This document shows, in pieces, positions 1 through 7,287 of a stretch of DNA of 7,288 nt (the first letter of the stretch is position 1; every line of letters begins with the position of its first letter). A program made the position numbers and the translations under genes. Under the pieces are notes generated by a model. The model was not told the origin of the DNA and did not search any database. It worked only from the letters and a program-made list of their open reading frames with translations. This DNA is from Globobulimina sp. (lineage: Eukaryota > Foraminifera > Rotaliida): contig PIVH01000172.1 in the NCBI GenBank assembly GCA_003354225.1, positions 1 through 7,288 on the forward strand, written 5' to 3'.

Positions 1-228
1 ATTAGTAACACTTGGTATTTTATGTATGAATGTTGAGAATAAGTTAGATCTAAAAAAAAAAATATAAAATTGGAAACGATAATGAGTGCAATGTGGTGTG
101 GGAAATAATTGAAAAGAAACCGGTTATATATGAAACCGGTTATTAAATGTTTTTTTTTTAATTTTATTTTATAAGTTTTCTGAAGTTCAGAATAAGTTTT
201 TTAGACTGTACATGTTCAGAAAAGCACA
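1..228 (+). promoter_or_regulatory. 5' flank / probable promoter and 5' UTR
   Basis: This AT-rich stretch has an A run at 52-62, TATAAAAT at 63-70, the AACCGGTT pair at 116-143, and a T run at 150-159 leading into further T-rich sequence. TTTTTTAG at 198-204-ish and TTCAG at 186-190 look like 3' splice acceptors, so a 5' UTR intron, trans-splicing or an upstream exon is possible. The in-frame stop TAG at 202-204 would lie inside such an intron. The transcription start cannot be fixed from sequence alone. Confidence 0.35.
116..143. repeat. Two direct copies of GAAACCGGTTAT around a TATA-like stretch
   Basis: The 12-base unit occurs at 116-127 and 132-143, 16 bases apart start to start. Its core AACCGGTT is a perfect palindrome, so each copy can be read on both strands. 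TATATATG runs through the first copy's end and the spacer. AACCGGTT equals the published consensus site of Grainyhead/CP2 transcription factors of animals and fungi. That it acts as a promoter element of the Dicer gene about 90-110 bases from the ATG is inference. Confidence 0.5.
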
Positions 229-325
229 ATGGACTGTTCAAGCCGTAAACAAAAGAAAACCCCACGCGAATACCAAAGAAAATCGTATGAAGCCACCAAA
301 AGCTGCAATACAATCATTAGTTTAG
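212..325 (+). other. Upstream ORF overlapping the Dicer start, 37 codons
   Basis: An ATG at 212, 17 bases before the Dicer ATG and in another frame, opens a frame of 37 codons that ends at TAG 323-325, beyond the Dicer start. Its context (T at -3, T at +4) is poor, whereas the Dicer ATG has A at -3 and G at +4. If the transcript includes 212, ribosomes would have to pass this ATG by leaky scanning, which would lower Dicer translation. If transcription or splicing begins after 214 it has no role. Confidence 0.35.
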
Positions 326-1441
326 ATACAGGTTTAGGAAAGACACTGATCGCATGTTTATTGATAGAAAACGAATTAAAATCGATGGGTATGAACTCGA
401 ATGATGGATTAAATAAACTGATAATCTTCTTAGCGCCGCAGGTGCCATTGGTGGAGCAACAAGCTCGCGTCATCGCACACGAAGTGCCTGCCTCAATCGT
501 GCGTAAATTGCACGGCCAAATGCATTTGTCGCACAACGACTGGTCGGCCTACGAATGGCACCAATATCTGAGCAAAGGCGGCAACGTATTCGTAATGACA
601 CCCTCCATATTCAATAATATGTTGATTCACGGTCACATTCGCATGAAGCATGTCAGTTTGATAATATTTGACGAATGCCACCATATAAGCAGCAGAGACG
701 AGTACCGACTGATTATGGAATATCATTATAACCGATGCCTTCCCATACATCAACGACCGAAAATATTTGGTATGTCTGCGCCACTCATTAAAGGCACCAG
801 CAATGTCCACAAAATCAAGCATAAAATCAATGAGTTGTCGCTTGTATTAAATTGCAATGTGTTCAGTCCCAAAAGCAAGGATATCAGCCACCATTTGGTG
901 TCGCCAGAGGTGGAATATATTACTTATCCTTCGTACGACATTGATCCCTCTCGTTTTGAATATGTATGGCCGTCAGATCCTGGCTTAAATGAGGAGCGAT
1001 GGGAAAAGGAACAGGATCATTTCTACCGAGTATTGGATGAATTGGGCGAAAGAGCTGCCGTCATTGCTTTGGATATATTCATTAAAACGGATGAAAAGAA
1101 TACATATTTACACAGCTTTCCAATGGAGAAAATCATTCACGACCAATTATTGAAGAAAGAGTATCAAATTAATTTGGATTATCAAAATAAAAAGAAAATA
1201 TTGAAAAAGAATTGGTATTATTTCAAAAAGAAATATATGAAAAAGGATATCAACAAACAGCAATTGACAGTGTATAATGATGAGTTAGCTCTGAATAAAC
1301 CTATTAATTTGCAGCCATTGTTTGGCGAATTGGAACATAATGAAAATAAAGCAAGCAATCAACAGCAAAAACCATCACATTTAATATCAGCTGAAAAACC
1401 AAAATATTCTGAATTGAAAAGCATGCAGAAAAGCAGCAAAA
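229..1441 (+). other. Exon 1: helicase lobe 1 and insert (residues 1-404 plus first base of codon 405)
   Basis: This exon encodes the ATP-binding lobe of the RIG-I/Dicer-type SF2 helicase. The Q-like motif TPREYQ lies at 11-16, motif I DTGLGKT at 33-39 (Lys38 binds phosphate), motif Ia around FLAPQVPLVEQQ at 67-78, motif II DECH at 148-151, and motif III reads Ser-Ala-Pro at 183-185 where Dicers usually have TAS. Residues about 190-400 would form the HEL2i insert and a Lys/Gln/Asn-rich linker towards lobe 2; they show no motif I can name. In animal Dicers this helicase recognises dsRNA ends and, in some, drives ATP-dependent processive cutting; Walker A and B are intact here, so ATP binding is likely. 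By hand count GC is 94 of 180 at 421-600, far above the rest of the gene. Confidence 0.9.
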
Positions 1442-4400
1442 GTAAAATAAAAAGTTTTGTTATATTTTTGCTTTTTTGCTTCTTTGTGTTGCAAGCTATG
1501 ATATAATTAATTTAATTAAGGATTGAAATCGACCAAATCTAATCGTCAAAAATTACAAACTTGGATTGAAACATTAAATAATAGCAATGCAATGGAATCT
1601 GAATTGAGATATTTTAGTTTGTCGCCAAAATGCATTGCTGTATTCAATATATTGTATAATGAGATTGACCGAGTCGGAAAGGCTGAGTTTAAGACTTTAA
1701 TACTCGTTCAAAGGCGCAAAGTGGCGCAGATATTAAGTATTTTGATCAATCAGTCACCGTTACCCATCAGCTCTGATTTTTTAATCTCTTCCATCTGCAA
1801 AGGTGGGGCCATGAACGCAAAGATAAGCTCTCCGCAGCAAAAGGACAGATTGTGCAGGTTTTATATGACAGAGAATGACAATTTGGACCGCATCGATGTG
1901 TTGGTAGCCACCTCATTGTTGGAGGAGGGCTTAGATGTTCCATCCTGTAAATTGGTGGTAAAATTCAATGAAACCATCTCATCCAAACAGGATATTCAAT
2001 GCAAAGGGCGAGCCAGACACAGTAATTCGAGATATATCCATCTGATACATGAGGATGATGAATATCGACAGACTCAAAAGTTAAAAAAATATAAAAAGTT
2101 CCAAGAAAATGTAGAACAGCAAATCAGCGAAAAGAAAAGTAACAATTTATTTGATAAGACTCAAAATGCAGTTGTTTTAGATCCGAATGTGTATGATCGA
2201 GGTTTGTACATTGCAGCAACGCAAGCTTTCATATTTGAAAAAGTAGCATTGCTCAAATTGCATGAGATATATAATCGGCATGATTTTGAATTAAATTGTG
2301 AGCTTCCTTGGGAATCGTTTGCTGAATCTCCATTTAGTAAAAATAATTTTGAACAGCTTATATTTTGCGGCATTTGTGGAGTGTGGAAAGTAGATAAATT
2401 TACCTATGATAATAGAATGGATACTGATGATGGGAAATGCCGGTTAATTATTAAAAGAATCAAGGATTCGGATCAAAGTATGGAGGGAATATTCTTTGTC
2501 ACAAATGAGAAATACGAAGAGCAATATAAACGGTATAAAATATGCAAACGACAACGAAGAAAGAATGACAATGAACGTGTTGTATTGCCAGCATTGCCTG
2601 ATAAATTTGGCGAAATCCATCTAAAATATAAGACTGCCAACAAAATGGAGATTAAATTTATTGAAAAGAATGAGAATAATGTGATACATTCGGGCGTGAT
2701 CTCAGAGGATCGGAATGGTATTCTTATCGATGATATTGTGTCATTGTCAAAGCTTGAAAGTGTGGATAAATTGAACCGTGATCCAAATGCATATGCTTGT
2801 ACTTATAAATTGATATTAAAGTTAAGAGACATTCCACAAAGTTTTATAAATAATAGGACACAAAATGAGAGAGCAAAACGATGGGTGAATAATAAATTGG
2901 ATATGGACAAAATATGTAATGTGTTGGGTGTAGAAAGAGAATGTATTCAAAGTCATACTAAAATTATTAGTGATATGGCCGTGTCGTTTATGGTATGTTT
3001 ATGGAGAAAAGCAAATATTAATAATGATATTATAAATGATGGGGAATTAATAAAAACAAAGCAAATGTTATCCAGTTTACAAAATAAAATAAGTTCGGAT
3101 CAATGTGATTGGAAAGAAATGGATGTATTGTTTGTAAGTAATTTATTGGATCAATTTAAGGAAATATTTGGTGATGATGCCAAAATATATATAAATAAAA
3201 CGGAAGCAAAGTTTTTACACATTGTAAGCTATAAATTGCCGCATTATCTTCGGAACAGAAAGCAAGAAAATGATATTCCAGTTTGGGTGAAACAGAAATG
3301 CAAAAATATAATGTTTGCTGATGATAAATATAAATATGAGATTTCCACATTTCAGGAATGTTTCCCAAGCAAAAGATCCATACTTTGTGAGTTTAATATT
3401 TCTGGACTGCGATTGGAAAAAAGTGAATTTGAGGATCGATTGGATTTATTACGACGAGAATTTATCAAAACATTCGGTTTTATCCATTTATATTTGCGCG
3501 GACAGTCAAATTGGAAAAAATCAAACAAACAAAAGCATGCCGCCTATAAATATGATAAGTTGTACCAACAATGCGTGACATTGCCAAAATTGAGTGAATT
3601 TTATCATCATTTGCCGCAAATAACTATCACCGGAGATATTCGATTCAATTTTAAATCATCGCGAGACAGCGTGGCATTTAAAGCCATAAAACATTTATAT
3701 TGCCATGGCATATTAGATGAGAATTTGCGAGTTGTTGGGAGACGGAAAGCACTGCGGCCAATGTCAATGATGGGCACAAATTGCTGTGTAATGGAGACCA
3801 TATATCATAGCAATATTAAACCGTACGCATTCCAAGTATTTAAGGGAGGATCTTTGCAGTTTGTGGATCATTTACATTCCATTTCCTTCATAGATAATGA
3901 TAATAAGACCGTTTTGTATGGCTGGGGCTTATTATTAAGTCAACCCATTCGACAAAACATTGCCTTTTATATCTATCCCCGAGATATGAATTGGATCAAT
4001 ATTGACAGTGTGCAGTCGAATCAGTCAACAAAGAAATGGAAAGTTGAAATAAAATATGTCAAAGAATACGATCGGACCAAAGAATTTGATGCAATGCGCT
4101 TGTGCTATCACACAAATCTAATGAGTTTGTTGGGATATAATGACAGCATAAACTATAACTGCAGTGATAAAAATTGTGTGGTGGTGCCTTTGCGTGATAG
4201 GGATATCAATTTAAAACGAATGGAGAAGATTCTATTAAATCCATGGTCTGACTTTGTCAATGTTGACATTATGTTTTTATGGGGGAAAGAATTGACACTT
4301 TGTCTGGTAAACGAGCATAAAAAGGAAATAATTTCGTTAATATCATCGCGTAACGGCAATGAGAGCAGAATCGAATTGATGGAAGAAATAGATTCATTGC

Positions 4401-7126
4401 CCTGTGTCACACCAAACGTGGCAGCAAAATGGAATATTGATAAGGAGACAAGAATTATTATGATTAAGTTTGTGAGCACAGTGAACCAAGAAAATGAGAA
4501 ATATATTCCAATGAATCGAACTCGAACAACAACATGGAAGACGCAAGAAAATCAGAATGATAATTGCAAGAAACGTGTGTATAAAATGTCGAAAGCGGAA
4601 AGTGTACAACGTATTGGATATTGTATCAAATTGAAAACTGAAAAATTGAAGAAAGTGTTGTCTTATTCAGGAAATGATTTGCGTTTTATGGTAAGTCATA
4701 GGGACGAAAATATGATACAATCTCATAAATGGAAACAATTAAATCATATTATTGCAGACACAGAGACAGATGGTGACATATCGCAGTTTGTGGTGCGTAA
4801 TGAATCGACAAACTCATATTATACAGATTTACATCCAACAAATCTATGTTTAAAATCGCAAATTGGCGCTGGTTATTCGTATTTGGATTGCATCAAAAAT
4901 AAAACAAATATAAATGAATTGGAGCACAAAATGGATGAAAATGAATTGTTATATTCCGCGGCTGCGCTGCCATTACGCCCCAAAGATGCGACCATTAGAC
5001 ACCACATAAAATTAAAGCGACAGAAAGCAAAACGAGAGAGTGGATTGTTAATAGCACCGCAGCTCTGTCGTATTGTTCCAGTTTCAAAAAAAGAATTGTT
5101 TTTCTCTCGTTATTTGTGTTGCAGTTTGTGGAAGTTTGAGAAATTATTACTGCTCTCAGATTTTGCCTGTTTGTTGCAAGAATACATTGGCATTCAATAT
5201 AATATTTATTTGCTATATCAATGCTGTTCATTGCCGTCAACTGACATGATATTACATGCCGGTATTGGTCGGATATATTTCTTTGGGGATCAGATCATAA
5301 AATATTGTGCTTCGCTCGAAGCCTATTCGACGCGCAAAGAACTGAATGAAATGGAATTGACTCGTTTTGTGCATCATAGTGTGTCGAATAACAATTTATG
5401 TGATAAGACAAAGCAGCATAAATATTTGGGATATTTAATAAGCAAAGAATTTGATGCCAGAAAATATGAAATTACAAATTTTTCATCCTGTGATGAAACC
5501 GATTATTATCGTGTTACAAGAAAATCCATTGCCGATATTGTCGAAGCTATGGTGGCGGCCACCTTTTATAATGATTTTATTTTCAATTCAAAAGCATTAA
5601 AACTGGACATTATCGATGAACCATTTGGCAAATTAAATTTTAATGACATGGCCATTGGTGATTGCAATGCAATGGGTCAATGCCGAGAATTTATTAATCA
5701 TTTATTAGAATTTACATTTTATCAACAACCCGAATATCCCGTCATTGCTTTAGTTTTGTCGCAAGAAATTAAATTCACTGCGGATTGTGAATTGAAACAA
5801 ATATTGGATACCTTGGAGAAAATAAAGGAATGTATGATGGAGGAAGAAGAAGAGGAAAATGAGTGTGATGAGTTTGTATGGACAGACAATGCGATTGAAA
5901 TATTATTTCATTTAAATCTATGCCAACATAGCACCAGTAAGGAAGTGGAAGATGTAATATTTGAGATTCATCATAATTGCATATCGAAACAATGGGATAT
6001 GGAAAATTTAAAATTGTTATCACTTTTGAACAAAGTTAGAAAATGTATTAAAAAACAGGAACAGTTTAATTTAATGAATTTGAAACCAAAAAATGAGATT
6101 TATGATAAAAAGGTTTATGAATTAGAATATTGCACAAATGGCCTGCAATCCATTGGGGAGCAAAAAGATGAAGAAAAGTATGAGGAAATGACGCAAATGA
6201 AAGCAAATCCAAATATATTTATTCCGGCTTGTATAAGAAATAAGAAATTTGGATATGAATTATATGAAAATATCATTAATTTCTATAACAAACATTGTGT
6301 TTTATCTGACGATGAATCAACGAAATCATTATTGAAATGTGCAATCTATAAATGCATATCGCATTTATTTGTTTGCCAAACAGCAAAAGAGATAATATTT
6401 TATAGGAATAACTTTGAGATTGGAGATGTTGAGCAAGTAATCAATAAATTGAATATCCTCTGTGCTGATGATGCATTTCCTGTGTTTTTATTGCGGGAAA
6501 GATATCGGAGCGAAGGAATTGAACTGATTTTAAAATATAAATTCAATCGAAAAGATTTAATATTTGCAGCAACCACACATTCCGCACTAAATATAAAAAA
6601 GAAGTCATTTTGCAATTATCAAAGGTTAGAGTTTATTGGTGATGCCGCCATCGGTTTCTGTGTCACCCAATATTTATTCCAAACATTCATCAAATTTGAA
6701 CAAGGCCGCTTATCGCATTCGAGAGCCGCCCTGGTTTGCAATCATTATTTATCACGAAAACTGATGAGAAGATTTAAAAGATATAATTTGGACATTCAAA
6801 AATATGTAACTGTAATCTCAAGGGACAGAGCCGATTTATGTCAATATATTGGCAGTTTTGATTATGATATGGATGATTTTGAATTTTGTTTGAAGTTATT
6901 AACAGTGTCAAAAATGAAACAGCCATATTGTGCTAAAATATTTGCAGATGTTTATGAAGCATTGGTTGGGGCCATTTTAATTGACACAAATGGTAATTTA
7001 CAAAGTGTTTGGAATGTAATTGGAAATGATTTCAAATTGAATGAATCGCAAATCCATCTCATCAATAAAAAATATGCAGAATCACAAATGATACAGGACC
7101 AACTTTCAAGACTTATAAATAAATAA
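229..7126 (+). CDS. Dicer: Dicer-like endoribonuclease, join(229..1441, 1521..7126), 2272 aa
   Basis: Dicer cuts long dsRNA or hairpin RNA into small RNAs that load Argonaute. Seen directly: RIG-I-type helicase motifs (DTGLGKT 33-39, DECH 148-151, LILVQRR 464-470, SLLEEGLD, QCKGRAR 564-570), a DUF283-type helix (AFKAIKHLY...GILDENL, 1123-1140), platform (WGLLLSQPI near 1206, CVVVPLRDRDIN from 1290), a PAZ-like YYTDLHPT, connector LLIAPQLCRIVPV from 1580, and two RNase III domains. The order matches animal Dicers. The protein is about 350 residues longer than human Dicer (1922 aa) although it lacks a C-terminal dsRBD. The start ATG at 229 has A at -3 and G at +4, follows an in-frame TAG at 202-204, and lies 11 residues before the TPREYQ motif, as expected of a Dicer N-terminus. 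An upstream coding exon cannot be excluded. Neither frame contains an unexplained internal stop once the intron is removed, so the gene looks functional. Family assignment is very secure; orthology (Dicer-1 or Dicer-2 type) is not settled. Confidence 0.93.
1442..1520 (+). other. Spliceosomal intron, 79 nt, GTAAAA...TTAAG, phase 1
   Basis: The 5' site reads AAAA|GTAAAAT and the 3' site TTAATTAAG|GATTG. The interior is T-rich (about 1459-1489), as a polypyrimidine tract would be. Removal joins the A of codon 405 at 1441 with GA at 1521-1522 to give AGA (Arg), followed directly by TTG AAA TCG in the downstream frame. It removes the TAA at 1504-1506 of the upper frame and the TAA at 1517-1519 of the lower frame. 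The join falls in a low-complexity linker between the two helicase lobes, and both lobes are needed for a Dicer helicase. A second donor, GTTTTG at 1454, also gives the right phase (67 nt, four extra residues SKIK) but is a poorer match. A frameshift in the assembly or a pseudogene lesion is the main alternative. Confidence 0.82.
1625..2062 (+). other. Helicase lobe 2 (HELICc), about residues 440-585
   Basis: The C-terminal RecA-like lobe contains motif IV LILVQRR (464-470), equivalent to the IIFVERR type of animal Dicers, motif V VATSLLEEGLDVPSC (533-547), and motif VI QCKGRAR (564-570) followed by SRYIHLI. The Gln and both arginines of motif VI, which contact ATP across the lobe interface, are present. 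Together with exon 1 this makes a complete two-lobe helicase. The first ATG in this exon falls at the Met of NSNAMESE, so the exon has no convincing start of its own and depends on exon 1. Confidence 0.92.
2090..3547 (+). other. Unassigned insertion between helicase and DUF283, about residues 595-1080
   Basis: Roughly 490 residues separate the end of helicase lobe 2 from the recognisable DUF283. In human Dicer the whole span from motif VI to the end of DUF283 is only about 200 residues. The segment stays open throughout and is rich in Lys, Asn and Ile, as the local AT content predicts, with mixed charged and hydrophobic stretches that look like a folded region rather than pure low complexity. 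Examples are a possible helix at 634-656 (QAFIFEKVALLKLHEIY), a basic patch YKRYKICKRQRRK, and CEFNISGLRLEKSEFEDRL near the end. I recognise no domain in it. It could be a lineage-specific insertion or a highly diverged helicase-associated or DUF283-proximal region. Confidence 0.6.
3548..3748 (+). other. DUF283 / Dicer dimerisation domain, C-terminal part about residues 1081-1147
   Basis: The stretch SVAFKAIKHLYCHGILDENL (1121-1140) followed by RVVGRRKAL fits the last helix and exit loop of DUF283 in animal Dicers, where an AAFKAxKxLxxxGELxDHL pattern precedes a basic segment. DUF283 has a dsRBD-like fold and in other Dicers binds partner proteins or nucleic acid. The N-terminal half of the domain is too diverged to place; ITITGDIRFNF just upstream may hold its beta strands. 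Confidence 0.65.
3890..4237 (+). other. Platform domain, about residues 1195-1310
   Basis: YGWGLLLSQPIRQNIAFYIY (from 1204) matches the FGILTAKPIPxIPxFPVY segment of animal Dicers. WKVEIKY and FDAMRLCYHTNLMSLL follow in the positions of the platform strand and helix, then CVVVPLRDRDINLKRMEKIL (1290 on) matches the CVLPLN...IDFKFMEDI element. In human and fly Dicers the platform, with PAZ, carries the pocket that anchors the 5' phosphate of the substrate. I cannot tell from sequence alone whether the pocket arginines are kept. Confidence 0.72.
4745..4987 (+). other. Diverged PAZ domain, about residues 1480-1560
   Basis: PAZ holds the 3' overhang of dsRNA and sets product length. FVVRNESTNSYYTDLHPT (from 1494) lines up with FYVADVYTDLTP in animal Dicers, and YSYLDCIKNKTNI (around 1523-1535) falls where they have the aromatic EYYKTKYNL element. 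ELLYSAAALPLRP then takes the place of the conserved QPLLxV strand. The aromatic pocket is therefore only partly preserved (Tyr1523 and Tyr1525 are candidates). Between platform and PAZ there are about 170 residues, more than usual. Position and the YTDL signature make PAZ likely but the match is weak at its end. Confidence 0.62.
5015..5140 (+). other. Connector helix region linking PAZ to RNase IIIa, about residues 1570-1611
   Basis: KRQKAKRES followed by LLIAPQLCRIVPV (from 1580) is a close match to the KRKAKWES...ILVPELCAIHPIP segment of human Dicer. This is the long helix and following loop that measure the distance from PAZ to the catalytic centre. It is one of the best-conserved stretches of the C-terminal half and fixes the register of PAZ and RNase IIIa on either side. 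Confidence 0.8.
5210..5602 (+). other. RNase IIIa domain with Glu-to-Tyr change at first catalytic position, about residues 1635-1765
   Basis: LLYQCCSLPS, then RIYFFGDQIIKY (1655-1666), VSNNNL, YLGYLISKEF and KSIADIVEAMVAA (1739-1751) follow the RNase III order. The signature helix normally reads RLExLGDxxLKY; here the first catalytic Glu is Tyr1657. Asp1661, Asp1743 and Glu1746, the equivalents of human Asp1320, Asp1561 and Glu1564, are present. The large insertion that human RNase IIIa has between its two acid pairs is absent (82 residues between the aspartates, about 241 in human). RNase IIIa cuts one strand of the dsRNA, so its activity may be reduced or altered. Confidence 0.88.
5603..6508 (+). 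other. Long linker between the RNase III domains with acidic run, about residues 1766-2067
   Basis: About 300 residues of no recognised family separate the two nuclease domains. Glu1746 to Glu2108 spans 362 residues, against about 141 for the equivalent pair in human Dicer. It carries a run of six Glu at 1845-1850 preceded by MM and followed by NECDEF, and several helical-looking segments such as NAIEILFHLNL and LLKCAIYKCISHLFVC. Part of the end could pack with RNase IIIb. GC is low here: 47 of 180 by hand count at 6001-6180. Confidence 0.6.
6509..7027 (+). other. RNase IIIb domain, complete catalytic set, about residues 2068-2235
   Basis: The domain opens with IELILKYKFNRKDLIFAATTHS, the usual first helices of RNase III, followed by QRLEFIGDAAIGF (signature, Glu2108 and Asp2112), LSHSRAALVCNHYLSRKL, and AKIFADVYEALVGAILID with Asp2214 and Glu2217. 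These four acids bind the metal ions that cut one strand; they match human Glu1705, Asp1709, Asp1810 and Glu1813. RNase IIIb pairs with RNase IIIa inside the same chain. Only 55 residues follow Glu2217, so the dsRNA-binding domain that ends many animal Dicers is missing. Confidence 0.94.
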
Positions 7127-7157
7127 ATTGTTGTTCGTTTGAATTGTTTATTGTTGT
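7118..7157 (+). terminator. Poly(A) signal overlapping the stop codon, with T/GT-rich downstream element
   Basis: AATAAA occurs at 7118-7123 and again at 7122-7127; the second copy contains the TAA stop at 7124-7126. A T/GT-rich tract (TTGTTGTTCGTTTG and TTGTTTATTGTTG) follows to about 7157, the usual arrangement for cleavage and polyadenylation. If used, the 3' UTR would be only about 10-30 bases. Confidence 0.5.
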
Positions 7158-7212
7158 AAAATTAATATAAACCAGTTTTTAAACCAAAAAAATGCTTAAA
7201 CTACAGAAACTG

Positions 7213-7287
7213 TCACTGTTTTATTTTGATGTAATACGGCATATTGAAGTCATTGCATTTCTCAATTTTATATGTTGCAGAATCAAA
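7213..7287 (-). CDS. Possible C-terminal tail of a convergent gene (partial)
   Basis: On the - strand the frame is open from the window edge for 24 codons and ends in TGA at 7215-7213, giving ...NMPYYIKIKQ. AATAAA on the same strand lies at 7225-7220 and 7152-7147, so a gene end is conceivable. A second - strand frame is open over nearly the same length, which shows how little 24 codons mean in such AT-rich DNA. I recognise no family. On the + strand the same place ends in TATATGTTGCAG, which could be a splice acceptor instead. Confidence 0.15.
   Translation of the reverse strand, partial: FDSATYKIEKCNDFNMPYYIKIKQ

Noticed and set aside
22-36. A tiny upstream ORF at ATG 22
   Set aside because: It is four codons long and nothing shows the transcript begins so far upstream.
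216-822. Two - strand frames of 106 and 109 codons (216-536 and 493-822)
   Set aside because: They lie antisense to the conserved helicase motifs, overlap each other, and show no known domain; they are shadows of the + strand coding sequence.
1504-1519. Pseudogene or frameshift lesion, or reassigned TAA codons
   Set aside because: There is no other stop or frame break over about 6.8 kb and catalytic motifs are kept on both sides. Read-through of TAA would not correct the frame. A GT-AG intron explains it with nothing extra.
3315-3578. A + strand 87-codon frame inside the Dicer coding region
   Set aside because: It overlaps the continuous Dicer frame, has no recognised motif, and its composition is what a shifted reading of the same DNA gives.
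4153-4609. Antisense frames with hydrophobic stretches opposite the platform-PAZ region
   Set aside because: Apparent membrane segments arise from reading Lys/Asn-rich + strand codons backwards. No start context or family match supports them.
5838-5860. GAA/GAG-rich run as a microsatellite
   Set aside because: It is only six codons, mixed GAA and GAG, within a continuous reading frame; better read as an acidic run of the protein.
1523-7126. A separate second gene starting at 1523
   Set aside because: The codon at 1523 is TTG, which is not a normal eukaryotic start, and the frame begins between the two lobes of one helicase. Splicing at 1442/1520 joins it to the first part exactly in frame.
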